64,000 bases of DNA from Puffinus mauretanicus. Lineage: Eukaryota; Chordata; Aves; Procellariiformes; Procellariidae. The position numbers were made by a program, and so were the translations under genes. Below, in pieces: positions 42,231 through 56,368 of this stretch (position 1 is the first letter of the stretch; every line of letters begins with the position of its first letter). The notes below the pieces were generated by a model. It searched no databases and was not told where the DNA came from. It worked only from the letters and a program-made list of their open reading frames with translations. Location: the NCBI GenBank assembly GCA_023333565.1, contig JAJKFH010003463.1:1-64000 (forward strand), written 5' to 3'.

Positions 42231-44816
42231 CAGTGCAAACAAAATCCTGGTTTTATTTATTCTGTAATTACTGAATACTTTCAAAAGTCTTTCTAAAAAA
42301 TAATCAAAAAAACCTTCCTACAGACAACAAACATTTTCTGAGATGCCTTCCTCTAGCTGAACCAAGAATCCTGATCTGATCCTTGAAGCTGTAATAAACT
42401 GTATACGAATGTGTATGATGCATATTGACCTGATTTGTATTAAGCAAGGGATGCCAAACGAAAATCTGCAGACAGCAATAAAGTGGCACCTGCTGGCTTC
42501 AGCTGACTTTCGATCAGGCCCATGACAAGAAAGATTTGGTACAAAAGTCATCTCCATGAGCTAAAGACAATGTGCTTAAGGAAGCCTTGCAAGGCCTTGG
42601 TTAACGATAATGTTGGTTTCTACTGCTAATTCTTGTTAGGGAGAGTAAGGGCTTACTTTTCCATTACAAAAGAAGAAAAAACAGGTCATAGAACAGCAAC
42701 AATGCTGGATTCTCAAAAATGCACTTCAACATGCAAAAGAAGAAATATGACATATTTCTGTCCCAAGGGGTATGACGGAGTTGCCAGAGCCTGCACAGGC
42801 AAAGGCTCAGACAGCAGCAGATACAATCTGATTCGTAACCTTTGTGAGCCACCCTCATGAACTCCTACCCTGGTGAGTGAATATCTTAGCATATCTTAGA
42901 ATAACCTAAAAATGCCTATATGCTGTCATCAACTGGGTGATGTTAAGAGGAGAACGATGAGTTCTGCAAAGACTTTAGGAAAATAAAAGGCGCATGTAGG
43001 TGCGTAGATGAAAAAGGGGATGTTTCGTTTCACTTGGAGAGGAATGTTGTCTCTTTCTACTCCATTGTGCCATCCTTCTCTCAGAAAAACAGTAAGAACC
43101 TAGTCCAATGCAGCTTCAAATTCTGGGTGAGATAGGGACAGCTTGACCCACTACTGTTGCTGCACAGAATGATACTGGGCTCCTCATATATGTGTGATCC
43201 ACTCCTGTTCAAACTGTGTTGGATGTCATATAAAGCAGGCTTAAAAGGAAGCAGAACATTCATCACTGATGACATTATATGGGACATCCTTGAGGTTCTT
43301 ATCAGATTAGACAATACAATGAAGCACTACTTTTACAGGCAGTAAGTGGTTATTCCATTACAATTTTCAGATTTGCACTTCTTTCTAAGCATACATAAAA
43401 GGGACTAGTAGGTAAGAAAGCTGAATTAAATAACACACAATTTCACAGTCCTATTGCATTCTGTAAAATACATAAACTGCATATAACCAGTTTCCTACTA
43501 CAACAGCTGATGGGTTAATGCACAACATTCTAGACGTAGGTGGGAGATGGCACAAAGTGAGGACTACCAGGCTATTGATTACTCAGTTCCAATTTCTGCA
43601 CAATTGTATTTTTTTCATTTATCCCATTCAACAAGCACACAGAGCACGTAGAAAATATCTCTCAAGTGGATGGGCACTGAGTTGGCAGGACTAAGGTACA
43701 GAACAGCTTCTGCAGTGCTTCTGGCTGACAGTGACTGAAATATATCAGGCTTCTGCTCATGGTGAAAACAAACAAGCCAGAAGGTATGTGTCAAGGGACC
43801 ATGTTTTAAGAATGCCTTGGTACACCAGAAAAACAAATTCTGCTCTGCTGCATACCACAGTTCTCATTTACACAGCCATGTGTAAAGCCGTCTTATGGAA
43901 AGGCAGTGTGACACACACTTGTTAGTCTGCTACCTCAGTGGGACAACCATTTGATCCGGATGAATGAGCAAGTGAAGATTTTGCCTACTAAAGCTTTATA
44001 AAAGCCTTTGACCACCCTATGCATAAATAGTAACCCACATATTAAATGACTCATTCTCAATTACTTAAAACATTACACTATAGCGCCTCGAACAGAATTA
44101 GCTGACTGCATCTATGAATGAAACTTGCAAATGAAGACAGTAATACTTAAGAGATTATTGTACCAAAAAGGATAAAAATATATAACAAACTATTTTTTAA
44201 TTACATTCCCCATTCATAAATAATTGACCATGATTTGCTCTCACAGAACGATTTTAAGATTGTGTGCCTAATAGGAGTTCAACATTTGACTACCCCAAGA
44301 AACTGCATTAAAAAACCAAACCCACCAAGCTAAGTGACCACAGCCACAGGGGCTTCCCCGCTAAGCAGCTCCTTCTCAGGTCCACCAAGAACATCCTAGG
44401 GTCCCTCAAAGTCAGGTTACTCTTTCAAATGGACAAGTTTCTCAGGGTACCAAGAGAATAAAAGTTGCTGGTGTTTTACTGCTGAGAAGAACTTGTTGAT
44501 TCTGCTCAAAACATGGAGGAAGAACTTTCATTGTGAAGTACTTCCATTCACAGAGAAGCTCTGGGAAGGTTATCTGTTTTCCTTGCACTAAAATAAGATT
44601 TCTTTCTCTTATGTAGAAGCACAGTTCTAGAGGCATGCTGCAGCATAAAAGTACCATACACACAGTCCCATACACAAGCCTGCAGGGTGCCCACGTTCCC
44701 AAGATTAAAGGCTGCCACTCTCCATCACAGACTCAAGACTGAATTCCTGCTATGAATTCTGTGCAGCCCAGCTTACCTCTCACCTCCCATCCACAGGAAG
44801 GGGTGAGACTAGGTTA
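42231..44816 (-). other. SHB: Probable SHB 3' untranslated region, end uncertain
   Basis: This follows the SHB stop codon on the minus strand and has no coding frame of note. Two overlapping AATAAA signals (minus strand, 42261-42252) are followed by T/G-rich sequence, a reasonable poly(A) site, which would give a 3' UTR of about 2.6 kb. The end is an inference from this motif alone. Confidence 0.4.
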
Positions 44817-46929
<2,113 letters not shown>

Positions 46930-47668
46930 TATGGATAGCAGCCTAAAGGAATTGAACCAAGGCATATAAAAGGCTTCTGCCTTGGGATGGAATAAACCCA
47001 GGCAGCAGTACAAGCTGGGGCATCACTGGCCAGAAAAGGAACTATGGTGGACAGGGGACAGAACATAATGAAACAGTTTGCCCATGAAGGCCTACTGCAA
47101 CCTGGGCTGTGTTGCAAAAGTGTAGCCAGCTGCTGGAAGAAAGTGACTACTTCCTCTACAGAGCACTGGTGAGGCTGTATCTGTATCTGTAACTGTAACT
47201 GGCGTAAGGGCCTCCCATAAAAAGGAGAAGCCAACACTGGAGCAAGTCCAGAGCAGGGCCACTAAACATGGTCTGGGGGTGGGAGCACATGATGTACGAG
47301 GATGGGCGGGAACTGTATCTGTTTAGTCTGGAAAAGAAAAGGTGAGATGAAGAGTGTCAGGTTGCAGTCATCCATTGCCTAAACGGGAGAGTTACAGAGA
47401 AGATGGTGCTACACAGTGAGTCAACAAGCACAAGCCGCAACAAAGAGAATTCCCCCTGGATATAGGGAAAAGCTTCTTCCTCATGAGAGTGCTGCAGCCC
47501 TGGGACCAGGGTCAGACAGATCAGGAGGTCTCCATCCTCACAAGGTTTCCAAATTTGCCTGTACAAAGCACTCAGCAACCTGATGGGTGTGTCTTGCTTG
47601 GAGCAGGGGGTTGGGCTAGACACCTCCGGATGTCCTTCCCAACTAGATCTCCCTAGGAGTCTATGATT
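46930..47668 (+). mobile_element. CR1 LINE fragment in the SHB intron
   Basis: ORF2-end sequence such as GAGCACTGGTGAGGCTGTAT (47160) and CAGAGCAGGGCCACTAAACATG (47252) leads to GGGGGTTGGGCTAGACACCT (47606) and the tail TCTATGATT at 47660-47668. Heavily diverged. Its orientation is opposite to SHB. Confidence 0.85.
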
Positions 47669-50600
47669 AATCTTTACCATTTGTATATTTTCAGAAACCA
47701 CTAAGTAGAGCTTCTAGTTCAATAACAATTTTGATTTGAAACATTTGTAAAAATCTACTATTAAAGAAAAAAGATCAAAAAAGAATCAAAGAAACCTGTG
47801 AAATAAATTTCAAGACTCCTAGGTAAAACTTTCCTGAAATTGAAAATGTTGGGTTTTGTGCAATTATTTCACAAGAAAGCACAATACAATCCACCTCCGT
47901 TCCAAGCTAGGCACAAAACACTATTAAGGGGAAGACCTGCAAAGGGGACAAGTTTTGATACCTGAAAGGTTCAAGAAAGTGAGAAGTCAATCCAATGTGA
48001 TGGCAGAGACTACAAGGTGCAGGCTGCATGGCAGATTGCTCACCTCCTGCTGTTTGGGTTTGCCCTTCGCCAACCAGCCGGCAGGGATGACATCACCTTG
48101 CAATTGTCTGTAGAGAAATCTTGCAGTTAAGGGGATGAGACTGTAGACAAGCTATTGTCCTGCACGCAGGTCTATCCTAGTCTGACACAAACGCTGAGGA
48201 GCCAGTTATCCTAAACCGGGCAGAAGAGCAACTACTGACTCCTGGAAGCAGGGAACATGGTACTTTCCCTACGGACTCCTGGAAGCAGGGAACATGGTAC
48301 TTTCCTGTGCAGTTGTGCATTTTAGAATAATAAAGTCTTTTTTTTATTATTTATTTTATTGGTGCCATCTGCAAATTGTCAGCTCAGACCTGGGAAAGCA
48401 AAATCTGATTGTATGAAGAAAAGCTGAAAACACTTTAGCATAATGAGTTTGCCAGACAAATACAGTGGAGACCATCAATAAGCTAAAGCCACGGCCAGCT
48501 GAGAGCCAGCTCCTTTGGGGTAAGTAACCTCTCTTCTCCTCTCTTCTGTTTTCTCCAGCTCCTTTTGGACCAGTGTTATGGCAGTCAGAGCTTCAGAGCG
48601 TTTGCTTACAAACAAAGGGATATTTCTGCTGCTGTTTTTTCCCTTCACTGCAAAGCAGCTGAAGCATGGCATGAACTAATAGTTCTGTGATAGTATTGTT
48701 TCACCAAAGCACTGTCTATGGCTCATAGTGATGCTGCACAAGGCAGCTCCAGCAGCCCTACTTCTTATCAAAAGAAGAATCTTGTCAATTTATCTTCCTT
48801 TGATAAAACATGTTTGAAAAGCAAGCTGCACTCACAGAGAACTCCCAAGCAGGTAACATATCTCATTAATGTATGCAATCTTTAATGCAATTCACACTAA
48901 TGCTGGATATCACTTCACTCATTATCATAACAAAAAGAAATTTTTGATCAAGAACACTACAAAATTCTGCTAATGGAATTGACAAAATCACCCACTTCTA
49001 AAAAGCAAGATATTTAATAATACGTTATGTAATTTTGACGCTGCTGGTGCATATTGCTGGCAGCTAATATGTACCTCTTACACCTCTTACTTTTCCTGGT
49101 AATTGCTCAACGAATTTTTCATGAAGAATATAGGGCAACACTTATACCAAATCAATTCCTTTCATGATAGAGGATTTGCATACAAAACTGCAGGGAGAAG
49201 GGTTACTCTCATCTCTCATAAACAGTAGTATGCAATCCACGTACAGTTTGCATTTCAAGGACCAAAACTCCATCACTGTTTTCTGAGATTTCTATCTTAT
49301 TTCACGGCAATGGGATGTCAGCCCACATCCCTTCTTTTCAGGAAGTTTGCATCACAATTTTTAAGGGGCGTAGTCCTGCAATGTTAAAATCAATAGCAAA
49401 GCAAACTGACTTGTGGGGTAGAAGGATTAAGCTCAATGAATGAAGGTCCTATTCCTGAATTCACCGAACCACCACTTTATCATCACAGCCCTTTGTGACA
49501 TTTGGCTCAGTTAGCCTTTGAAAGCTAACTCCTTAAGACTAACAAACCTGGGGATTTTATTTGCACATAGCTTTTCTGTTAAAACCAACTGCTAACCAGG
49601 ATCTTTATGGAACATCCCAGATGATTCAACTGTCAACTGGCCATGTGCAGATGAAAACCTGTGAGGTTATCTTCATTCAGTTATCAGTAATCTTCAGTCA
49701 TCTTCATTCTCAGCTATCTCCTCTGATTACTCAGTAACATCTCCAACAGTCCTCAAGCATTAACTCTCATTTTCTTTTCAAGGCAGTACATTGGAAAACT
49801 GTGAGGAAATTGATGGCCATCTAACCTAGCATTTTGACTGTTGAAAAGCAGTTATTTCCCACCTCCATACTATCTCATGTCCTACCTCCTTTGTATCTTC
49901 TCCTCTTCAGCAAATGTGGTGTTTCTTCAGCTTTTAGAGTTAGAGCAGGTCAAAACCCAGAGTTTCCCTTTTGCAGGCCTTCCCCTTAATAGTGTTTTGT
50001 GGATGGTTTGAAATGAAGGTGGATTTTATGGTTGTTTCTTGTGAAATAATTCCACAAAAATCACATTCCAATCTATTTCTTCCCATGTATTTCTATGTTT
50101 TCTTGGTTCTCCTAAAAAAAACCCCACAATTACTTTCATTAAGTAAAAGCCAGTCTGAATGGAAAGCCCTCAGAAATGGATTTCAATGTCATTTTGTGTG
50201 AAGACTGAGAAAGAGTAGAGGTGACAACAGGGAGCTGTGTGAAATTCACCTCAAAGCTTTGCAATGCCAAGCATGCAGATTTTCTGTTCATGAAGGAGAA
50301 GAATTGAGAGGCAAGAACATTCAGTCAATGAACTGATTTTACTGATTGCTAGTGTTTGCAGCCAATAGTTATCACCATGTTGTTAATGACGGGCTGAGTT
50401 CTAATTTCTGTACTGGCTACTTTTCTGGCTGTCCAGAACTCTTTAAATTGAGCATTATTCCAGGCTTACTGGTGGATGAAAGCAAAAATTATGTTTTCAA
50501 ATACTTTCCTCCTTCATTCCTTTCCTGCCTCCTTTCAGTTTCCAAAAATTACATTGTGAACCTGTTATCTGCCTTCCTTGTTCCAAGTAAACCAACTGAG

Positions 50601-52969
50601 CTGTCACTAGTTGCAGGTAGAAATATCAAACCAGACATTTCTCATCTTCCAGAATGAAAAACAAATTAAGTTGGAAGAAAGTCAGCTTAGCACCTGGAAG
50701 CCATGCCCTTGAATTAAGCACTTCCAGGTGTATAGGATTTGAAACTGTTCATATCTACAGTAAGGATCCTTCTGTGCTGACTCTCTTTCCTCATTTGTTC
50801 TTGAAGTCTGTCTTACAGACTGCCCTGTTCTGGTATACCTCTACTCATAAAAAATCCATCCTACTAATAACTGGCAAGGGCAGCATGCATCCACACTTGT
50901 TTAACAGCACTATTGCTGCTAGACCAGTGACTAGGATTATAGGGACACTGTTCAGAAAGGAACCTGGAAGTTATACTCCTCTCTCTTTCTGTCCTCCAAA
51001 CTCTTTTGATCTAAACTCTGATTTTAGTATGCAGAGAGATTACTGAAATTGCAGGTAGCGATGAGGAAAAAACCTCGTGGTTGAACTGGTTGTAAATCAG
51101 TTTCTGCTTAGTTTTCTAAGCACTATTGGAGTCTACCTGTACAAGTACAAGCAGAACCTGTGCCTTATAGTGAGTAGTCCTGGTTTTGGAATACAGATTT
51201 CTCAGCTCTTTCAACAGCAATAACTATTAGAACCTGCCAGGCCCATGGTTTTCAAAGAGCAGAATCTAAATGGCAATCCCAAATTCACATATGTGAACAC
51301 TGATGAAAGCCAGTGCCTTGAAGAGATGAGACATACACATTTTGCAAGAGAAGATGCTGGGACCTGACCTAAGTCATGTGATATTTTTACTATGTGAATT
51401 CTGAATGTCACTATGGTTTCTCAAATGTTGCAATAATTCTTTCCCAAGTTTTTGTTCAACTGAGGGAAAACAGTGACAAAACAGTGCCACTATAGACAAT
51501 ATTCACGCCTTCCTTTACTTACTGCAACTGTTCCCATGAGTTTCAAATACAGAACAGGAGAATTCCTACTTGCTAATCCCTGCAACAAATTGCTTTATAA
51601 CTCTCAAGCACAGATGTTTACACAAACACAACACTTGATATATGAGTAATAGTCACACCTTGTTTAAAATCTTTTGCAACACAACCATAAAACCAAGTAA
51701 CTTTGAATTACAGCTTTCTCACACATTTTCCTTCAGTTTTCAAAACCCATGGGATTTTGAAAAGGATGGGAAAGGAATTGTGCAGACAGCTCATCAGACA
51801 GTGCTTTTTTTGATCTTATGCCTGAAGTGTGATACAAGAATGTTCAAGAAATATTAATTAGATACTAAACCTAGTATTTTTTTTCCAGAAAATGTTAATG
51901 GCTTTGAAACATCATTCATGTTCACAATCAGAAAAATTAGGCAAGCCTTCTGAACACTGTTCTTGCTGAAGAAAGTGCTGTTTTGTCAGAACAGATTTTC
52001 TGCATTCATTTTGATGAAATGTCACTTGGACAAGGAAAAAAGCAGCAACTTTGCAGTAACATCAGAAAAAAATATTCTAGCAATGCAGGAAACGTGTTGT
52101 TTTGAAATTCTGAAATGCCTTTCAATTTCACAATTGTATTTTATATTATATGCTGTCACCTTGAGCAAAACCTATAATATTCCTATAATATTTCAAGCAA
52201 CAAAGAAACAAATTAAAATCTCCTCTGAAAAAGAAAAACTCATGTTTTTCCCCCAGATGAGTGATTACTTCAAAAAATCCTTTACTGGACACATTCAGAG
52301 GCTGACCTGTCCACTACTTTTCCTGTCTCAGCTCTCTTTTTCAAGCACAGAATACACAACACTTTCATTCCTTATCTGACAGCCACTTTTTCCATGGTAC
52401 AATAAACAATTATCTCTTCCCCTACTAGCATGGGCTAGCAGTGTCCATTACAACAGCATCCAACATGTGTGAAGACCACTCTATTGAGCCTAGGCTTCAT
52501 TCTCTATAACCAATTCCCATCTGCGGCTTTGAAGGTAGTAAGGATGTTTAGCTTGTTGGAGTTCTGTAGAAGTGACAGAATTCTTGCTGTCTGCTAACAG
52601 CCAGGTCCCTATCATTACTGTTTAGGCCAACAGCAGACTAGTAATACACTTTTAAATACTTTTATTCAAGTACTGATTTAGAGAGCCGTCAAAAATCCCA
52701 CTACCTCTTTATAAATTATATTGACAGGAAGAAACTTGTATTTTTTTACAACATCACAACAGTTACTTTCCAAGAATATATTATGTGTTTTAAATCAACT
52801 AAAAGGTACCAAGTCCGGCATTAACCCAAAACCCAGAACCTACCCAAAGTCTACATTCTCAACTTTGGAAAACAGGACCTCTTCTACAGATCAATCCTGC
52901 ATTTTCATGATGACAAAAAACTTTGCTTGCAGTCCCCTTTGCTATTTGAAAACCATATGACAGTTTGTG
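47669..52969 (-). other. SHB intron, unique AT-rich DNA
   Basis: 5.3 kb of AT-rich intron without a recognised exon. Frames of up to 138 codons (51963-52379) lack any domain. It contains a short tandem duplication at 48237-48305, next to an AATAAA (48330) and a T-rich run, possibly the end of an unidentified LTR or retrotransposed sequence at about 47990-48360. Confidence 0.45.
48237..48305. repeat. Tandem duplication, 37-bp unit
   Basis: GACTCCTGGAAGCAGGGAAC and the following 12 bases occur twice, at 48237-48268 and 48274-48305, with no mismatch in 32 bases. Confidence 0.9.
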
Positions 52970-52974
52970 AGTCC

Positions 52975-53480
52975 TGTCCTGGTTCCGGCTGGGACAGAGT
53001 TAACTTTCTTCCCAGTAGCTTGGGGGAGTGCTGTGTTTTGGGTTTAGTGTGAAAGGAGCATTGATGGCCCATTGATGCTTTGGTTGTTGCTGGGTGATGC
53101 TTGCACCGGAAGGGGGGAGCACAGCCGGGGTGGTGGACCCAGCTGGCCAATGGGGTATTGTATACCATGTGACATCATGCTCAGTCTAAAAACCAGGTGG
53201 GGGGGGGGAGGCTCGCCCCCCGTTCGTGACACGCGGTTGGCGGTAGGTGAGCAGTTGCATTGTGCATCGCCTGCTTTGTGTATTCTGTTATTGTTGTTGT
53301 TCTCATTGTTATTATTACTGTTCTACTTCGTTTTATTTCAATTATTAAACTGTTTTTATCTCAACCCGGCAGCTTTCCTACTTGTGCCCTCCCGATTCTC
53401 TCCCCCATCCCACCGGAGGGGGGTGGTGATCGAGCGGCTGCGTGCGGGTTATTTTTGCTGGCTGGGGTTAAACCACGACA
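52975..53480 (+). mobile_element. Solo ERVL-type LTR in the SHB intron, with 5-bp target duplication
   Basis: Runs from TGTCCTGGTTCC to AACCACGACA (506 bp). AGTCC stands at 52970-52974 and 53481-53485, an exact duplication. It is nearly identical over its length to the provirus LTR at 1070-1577. Inside are CAGTCTAAAAACC (where the relative has the TATA box CAGTATAAAAACC), a G run near 53200 and a CGCCCCCCGTTCGTGACACG block. Its direction is opposite to SHB transcription, the orientation most tolerated in introns. Confidence 0.95.
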
Positions 53481-53485
53481 AGTCC

Positions 53486-55890
53486 ACAGGATCAGGATGT
53501 CATCCTCTCTGAATTCAGTTCTGTTCTCCCTCCGGTAGCAATGATTGTGCAGAAATTATCTGACAGAACAGAAAGCAAAGCCCATTACTGTTTTTACTCA
53601 CAGTTTGCATATTTAGCTGACTTATGAAGATTAGCTAAAATCGAGAATAGCCACATTTCCCAAAATTGAAATGTGAGTCAGGAAATGAAGTGGTGCAGAC
53701 ATGGTGCACACTGCTGCAAAGAGCCTCGGGAAGGGGAAATCCTGACTGAAAGAATTAGCTATTAGAGCCCAGCCAGTAGCTGGTTTTCATTGAGCAAGAT
53801 TGAAACATAATACCCTATTCTGAAATATTGTTCTGTTGTTACATTAGGAAGGCACCTCTATGAGCTTGATGTGCAGTGAAGTCATTGATAAACACCTGAA
53901 ACACATTTGTGAGAGAGAGATCGCTCTCTTCTTCCCTTTGCACATCTACTACTGCTTGCTAGTAAAGAATGGAGCTTACCACTAGGCATTTCAATGGCAG
54001 CCAGAGACTGGGAGCCCTCGTCACAACACAGTTACCAGTATGGATCTTCAGTTTTTACCCAACCTTATGCAATTAAAACTGGGTTTAAGGAAAGAGTGGG
54101 AGAGTATGAGTGAGCCAAATACCTACAACCCTGAAGGAATACAGAGAAGAAGAAACACAAAGAACAATGCACGGCTGCTGGAGGAGGTCAAAAGAACGCC
54201 TAGCTGCCCCTCAAGCCTTTGGGATCATTTTGTTCAGGGAAGGTAGACCATATTTCTTCCCTCTTCTGCTATAGAGAATTTAAACAATGTTGACAAGGAG
54301 GCCCAGCTCTCTGGATCACAATCCATAGAAAGATGCTTTTTGCCTCAAACACTTGTCATCAACAACAACAATTCCTTGTTTATAGCTGAGATGAGCAACA
54401 CATGAACCTGTACATCATAAAGACCTTCTTTGAGGCCCCTAAAGGTAGCCAATTCACATGTAATTAATTTTCCCTAGGTAAACTGTGGTATCTCAAAATA
54501 CCAGACATTGACATGAGCAACTTAAACTATCCTGATGAATGTTTTTCCTACAAATGCATTTTAATTTGGTAATGAAGCAACTTTGATGCTTGTTTCATAT
54601 ATTTTGAACAGTCATTTTTTGAATTTGAATCAGGCAAAAAACTCGTGTAAATTCCCCATGCCAGTTGAATCTGTCTGGCCCTCTCAAAGTCCACAGAACA
54701 CAGAAAACTTTCCTGCTATTGGAAAAGATGGTCTTCAGAGATGCCTCTATTGCGCAATATTCAGTTATATTAAATTAAATTGAGCAAGTGCTACCATCTT
54801 TTAACTTTTCAAATACAGGTAATATTTGTGTAGATTCTCATTGCCAGACATTGCTGTGTTTTGGGAAACCTGAAGTTAGTCTTTTGTTACTAGAGAAAAG
54901 TCTTTTGTTACTAGAGAAAAAAAAACTAGACTAAGAGGGTTTTTTTTTTAAAAAAAAAAGCTTGCCACATGAAGCTAAAGAATAGACTTTAAATCGCTGT
55001 CACTTAATCTCAATACAAAATCAGGATGTCATTCTTCCTTCTTCCCTGAATCAGAAATATATGACATTTAACTGAAAATAATGCTGACTCACTCATGCTG
55101 GTGAAGGTCCCCAAGAAGCAGAAACACATCTAAAAGACAGTGGTGAATATGAATGCCTGGAGGATGGATGCAACATTTAGACAGGAGTAGATGCTGCAAT
55201 TTTTGCCCAAGAATGATCTTAGAGACACAGAGCTACACAATTACTAGCGCTTACCTCACCCCACAAAGCAATTCCACATCCAACTGACCTATAGATCAGC
55301 TACTTTCCCATTTCTATGACTAAGTAGAATCATTCTGGCCTAAACAACAATAATAATAAAGAAAACACAGGGTCATCGATCAAGCAATGCAACCACAGAT
55401 GACAAAAGTAACTCACTGGATTTCAGTATCAACCCAATCAGATATCAGAACCCTTGCTTTAATGAACCAAAATGGAAAAAGGTAGTGCTCCTACATATTG
55501 AAACACAGGTGTCTTTGGCTCCTGTAGTACTCAGGTAGGCTTGGAACTGCATTTTAGAAAAGTCAGTTTCACCTGTCTAATTTTGTCCAATTGTAGCCAG
55601 CATTCTGTCAGTCTTTTGACAACCTATTTCCACAGGGTGATTTTTTTTTTGAACCTAAATTAAATCCCTATCTTTCTACTCTTTAATGTGATTGATTTAC
55701 GCAATTACACAACAAAGATCATTTTATTATTTGTCCCAAAATTTGCCAACAATTTTTACACATTTTGCAGTGAAAGCACTAGTAGTACAGAGCCAGAAAC
55801 TTAATATTGGAGTTCACTGCCTTTTTCCAGTCAACCTTCATGTATATATAAACATACAAATCATCCACATTCACAGCAGAGTTTGCTCTC
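53486..55890 (-). other. SHB intron, unique AT-rich DNA
   Basis: No exon or repeat family recognised. It contains a 21-bp tandem duplication (54878-54919) and a perfect T10A10 inverted repeat (54940-54959). Confidence 0.5.
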
Positions 55891-55894
55891 AATA

Positions 55895-56368
55895 CAGAAT
55901 AAAGACATGGACCTGTTGGAGTGGGTCCAGAGGAGGGCCACAAAAAAAATCAGAGGGTTGAAACACCTCTCCTATGAGGAAAGTTGGGGTTATTCAGCCT
56001 GGAGAAGAGAAGGCTTCGGGGAGATCTTATTTCAGCCTTTCAGTACTTAAAGGGGGCTTACAAGAAAGATGAGGACAGACCTTTTATCAGGGTCTGTTGC
56101 GTCAGGACAAGGGGAATGGTTTTAAACTAAAAGATTAGATTTAGACTAGATATAAGGAAGACATTTTTTACAGTGAGGGTAGTGAAACACTGGAACAGGT
56201 TGCCCAGACAGGTGGTAGATGCCCCATCCCTGGAAACATTCAAGGTCAGGTTGGATTGGGCTCTGAGCAATCTGATTTTGTTGAAGATGTCCTTGCCCAT
56301 GGCAGGAGGGTTGGACTAGATGACCATTAAAGGTCCCCTCCAATTCAAATTATTCTAGGTTCTATGAT
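55895..56368 (+). mobile_element. CR1 LINE 3' end in the SHB intron
   Basis: ACATGGACCTGTTGGAGTGG and GTCCAGAGGAGGGCCAC at the left, AAACACTGGAACAGGTTGCC near 56188, TTGGACTAGATGACC near 56310 and the tail ATTCTAGGTTCTATGAT at 56352-56368 are the classical CR1 3' end. About 470 bp, 5'-truncated, same subfamily type as the copy at 60929-62985. Confidence 0.93.

Noticed and set aside
51963..52379. 138-codon frame in the SHB intron
   Set aside because: Low-complexity Lys/Phe/Ser-rich translation without domain or splice sites; intronic chance frame.
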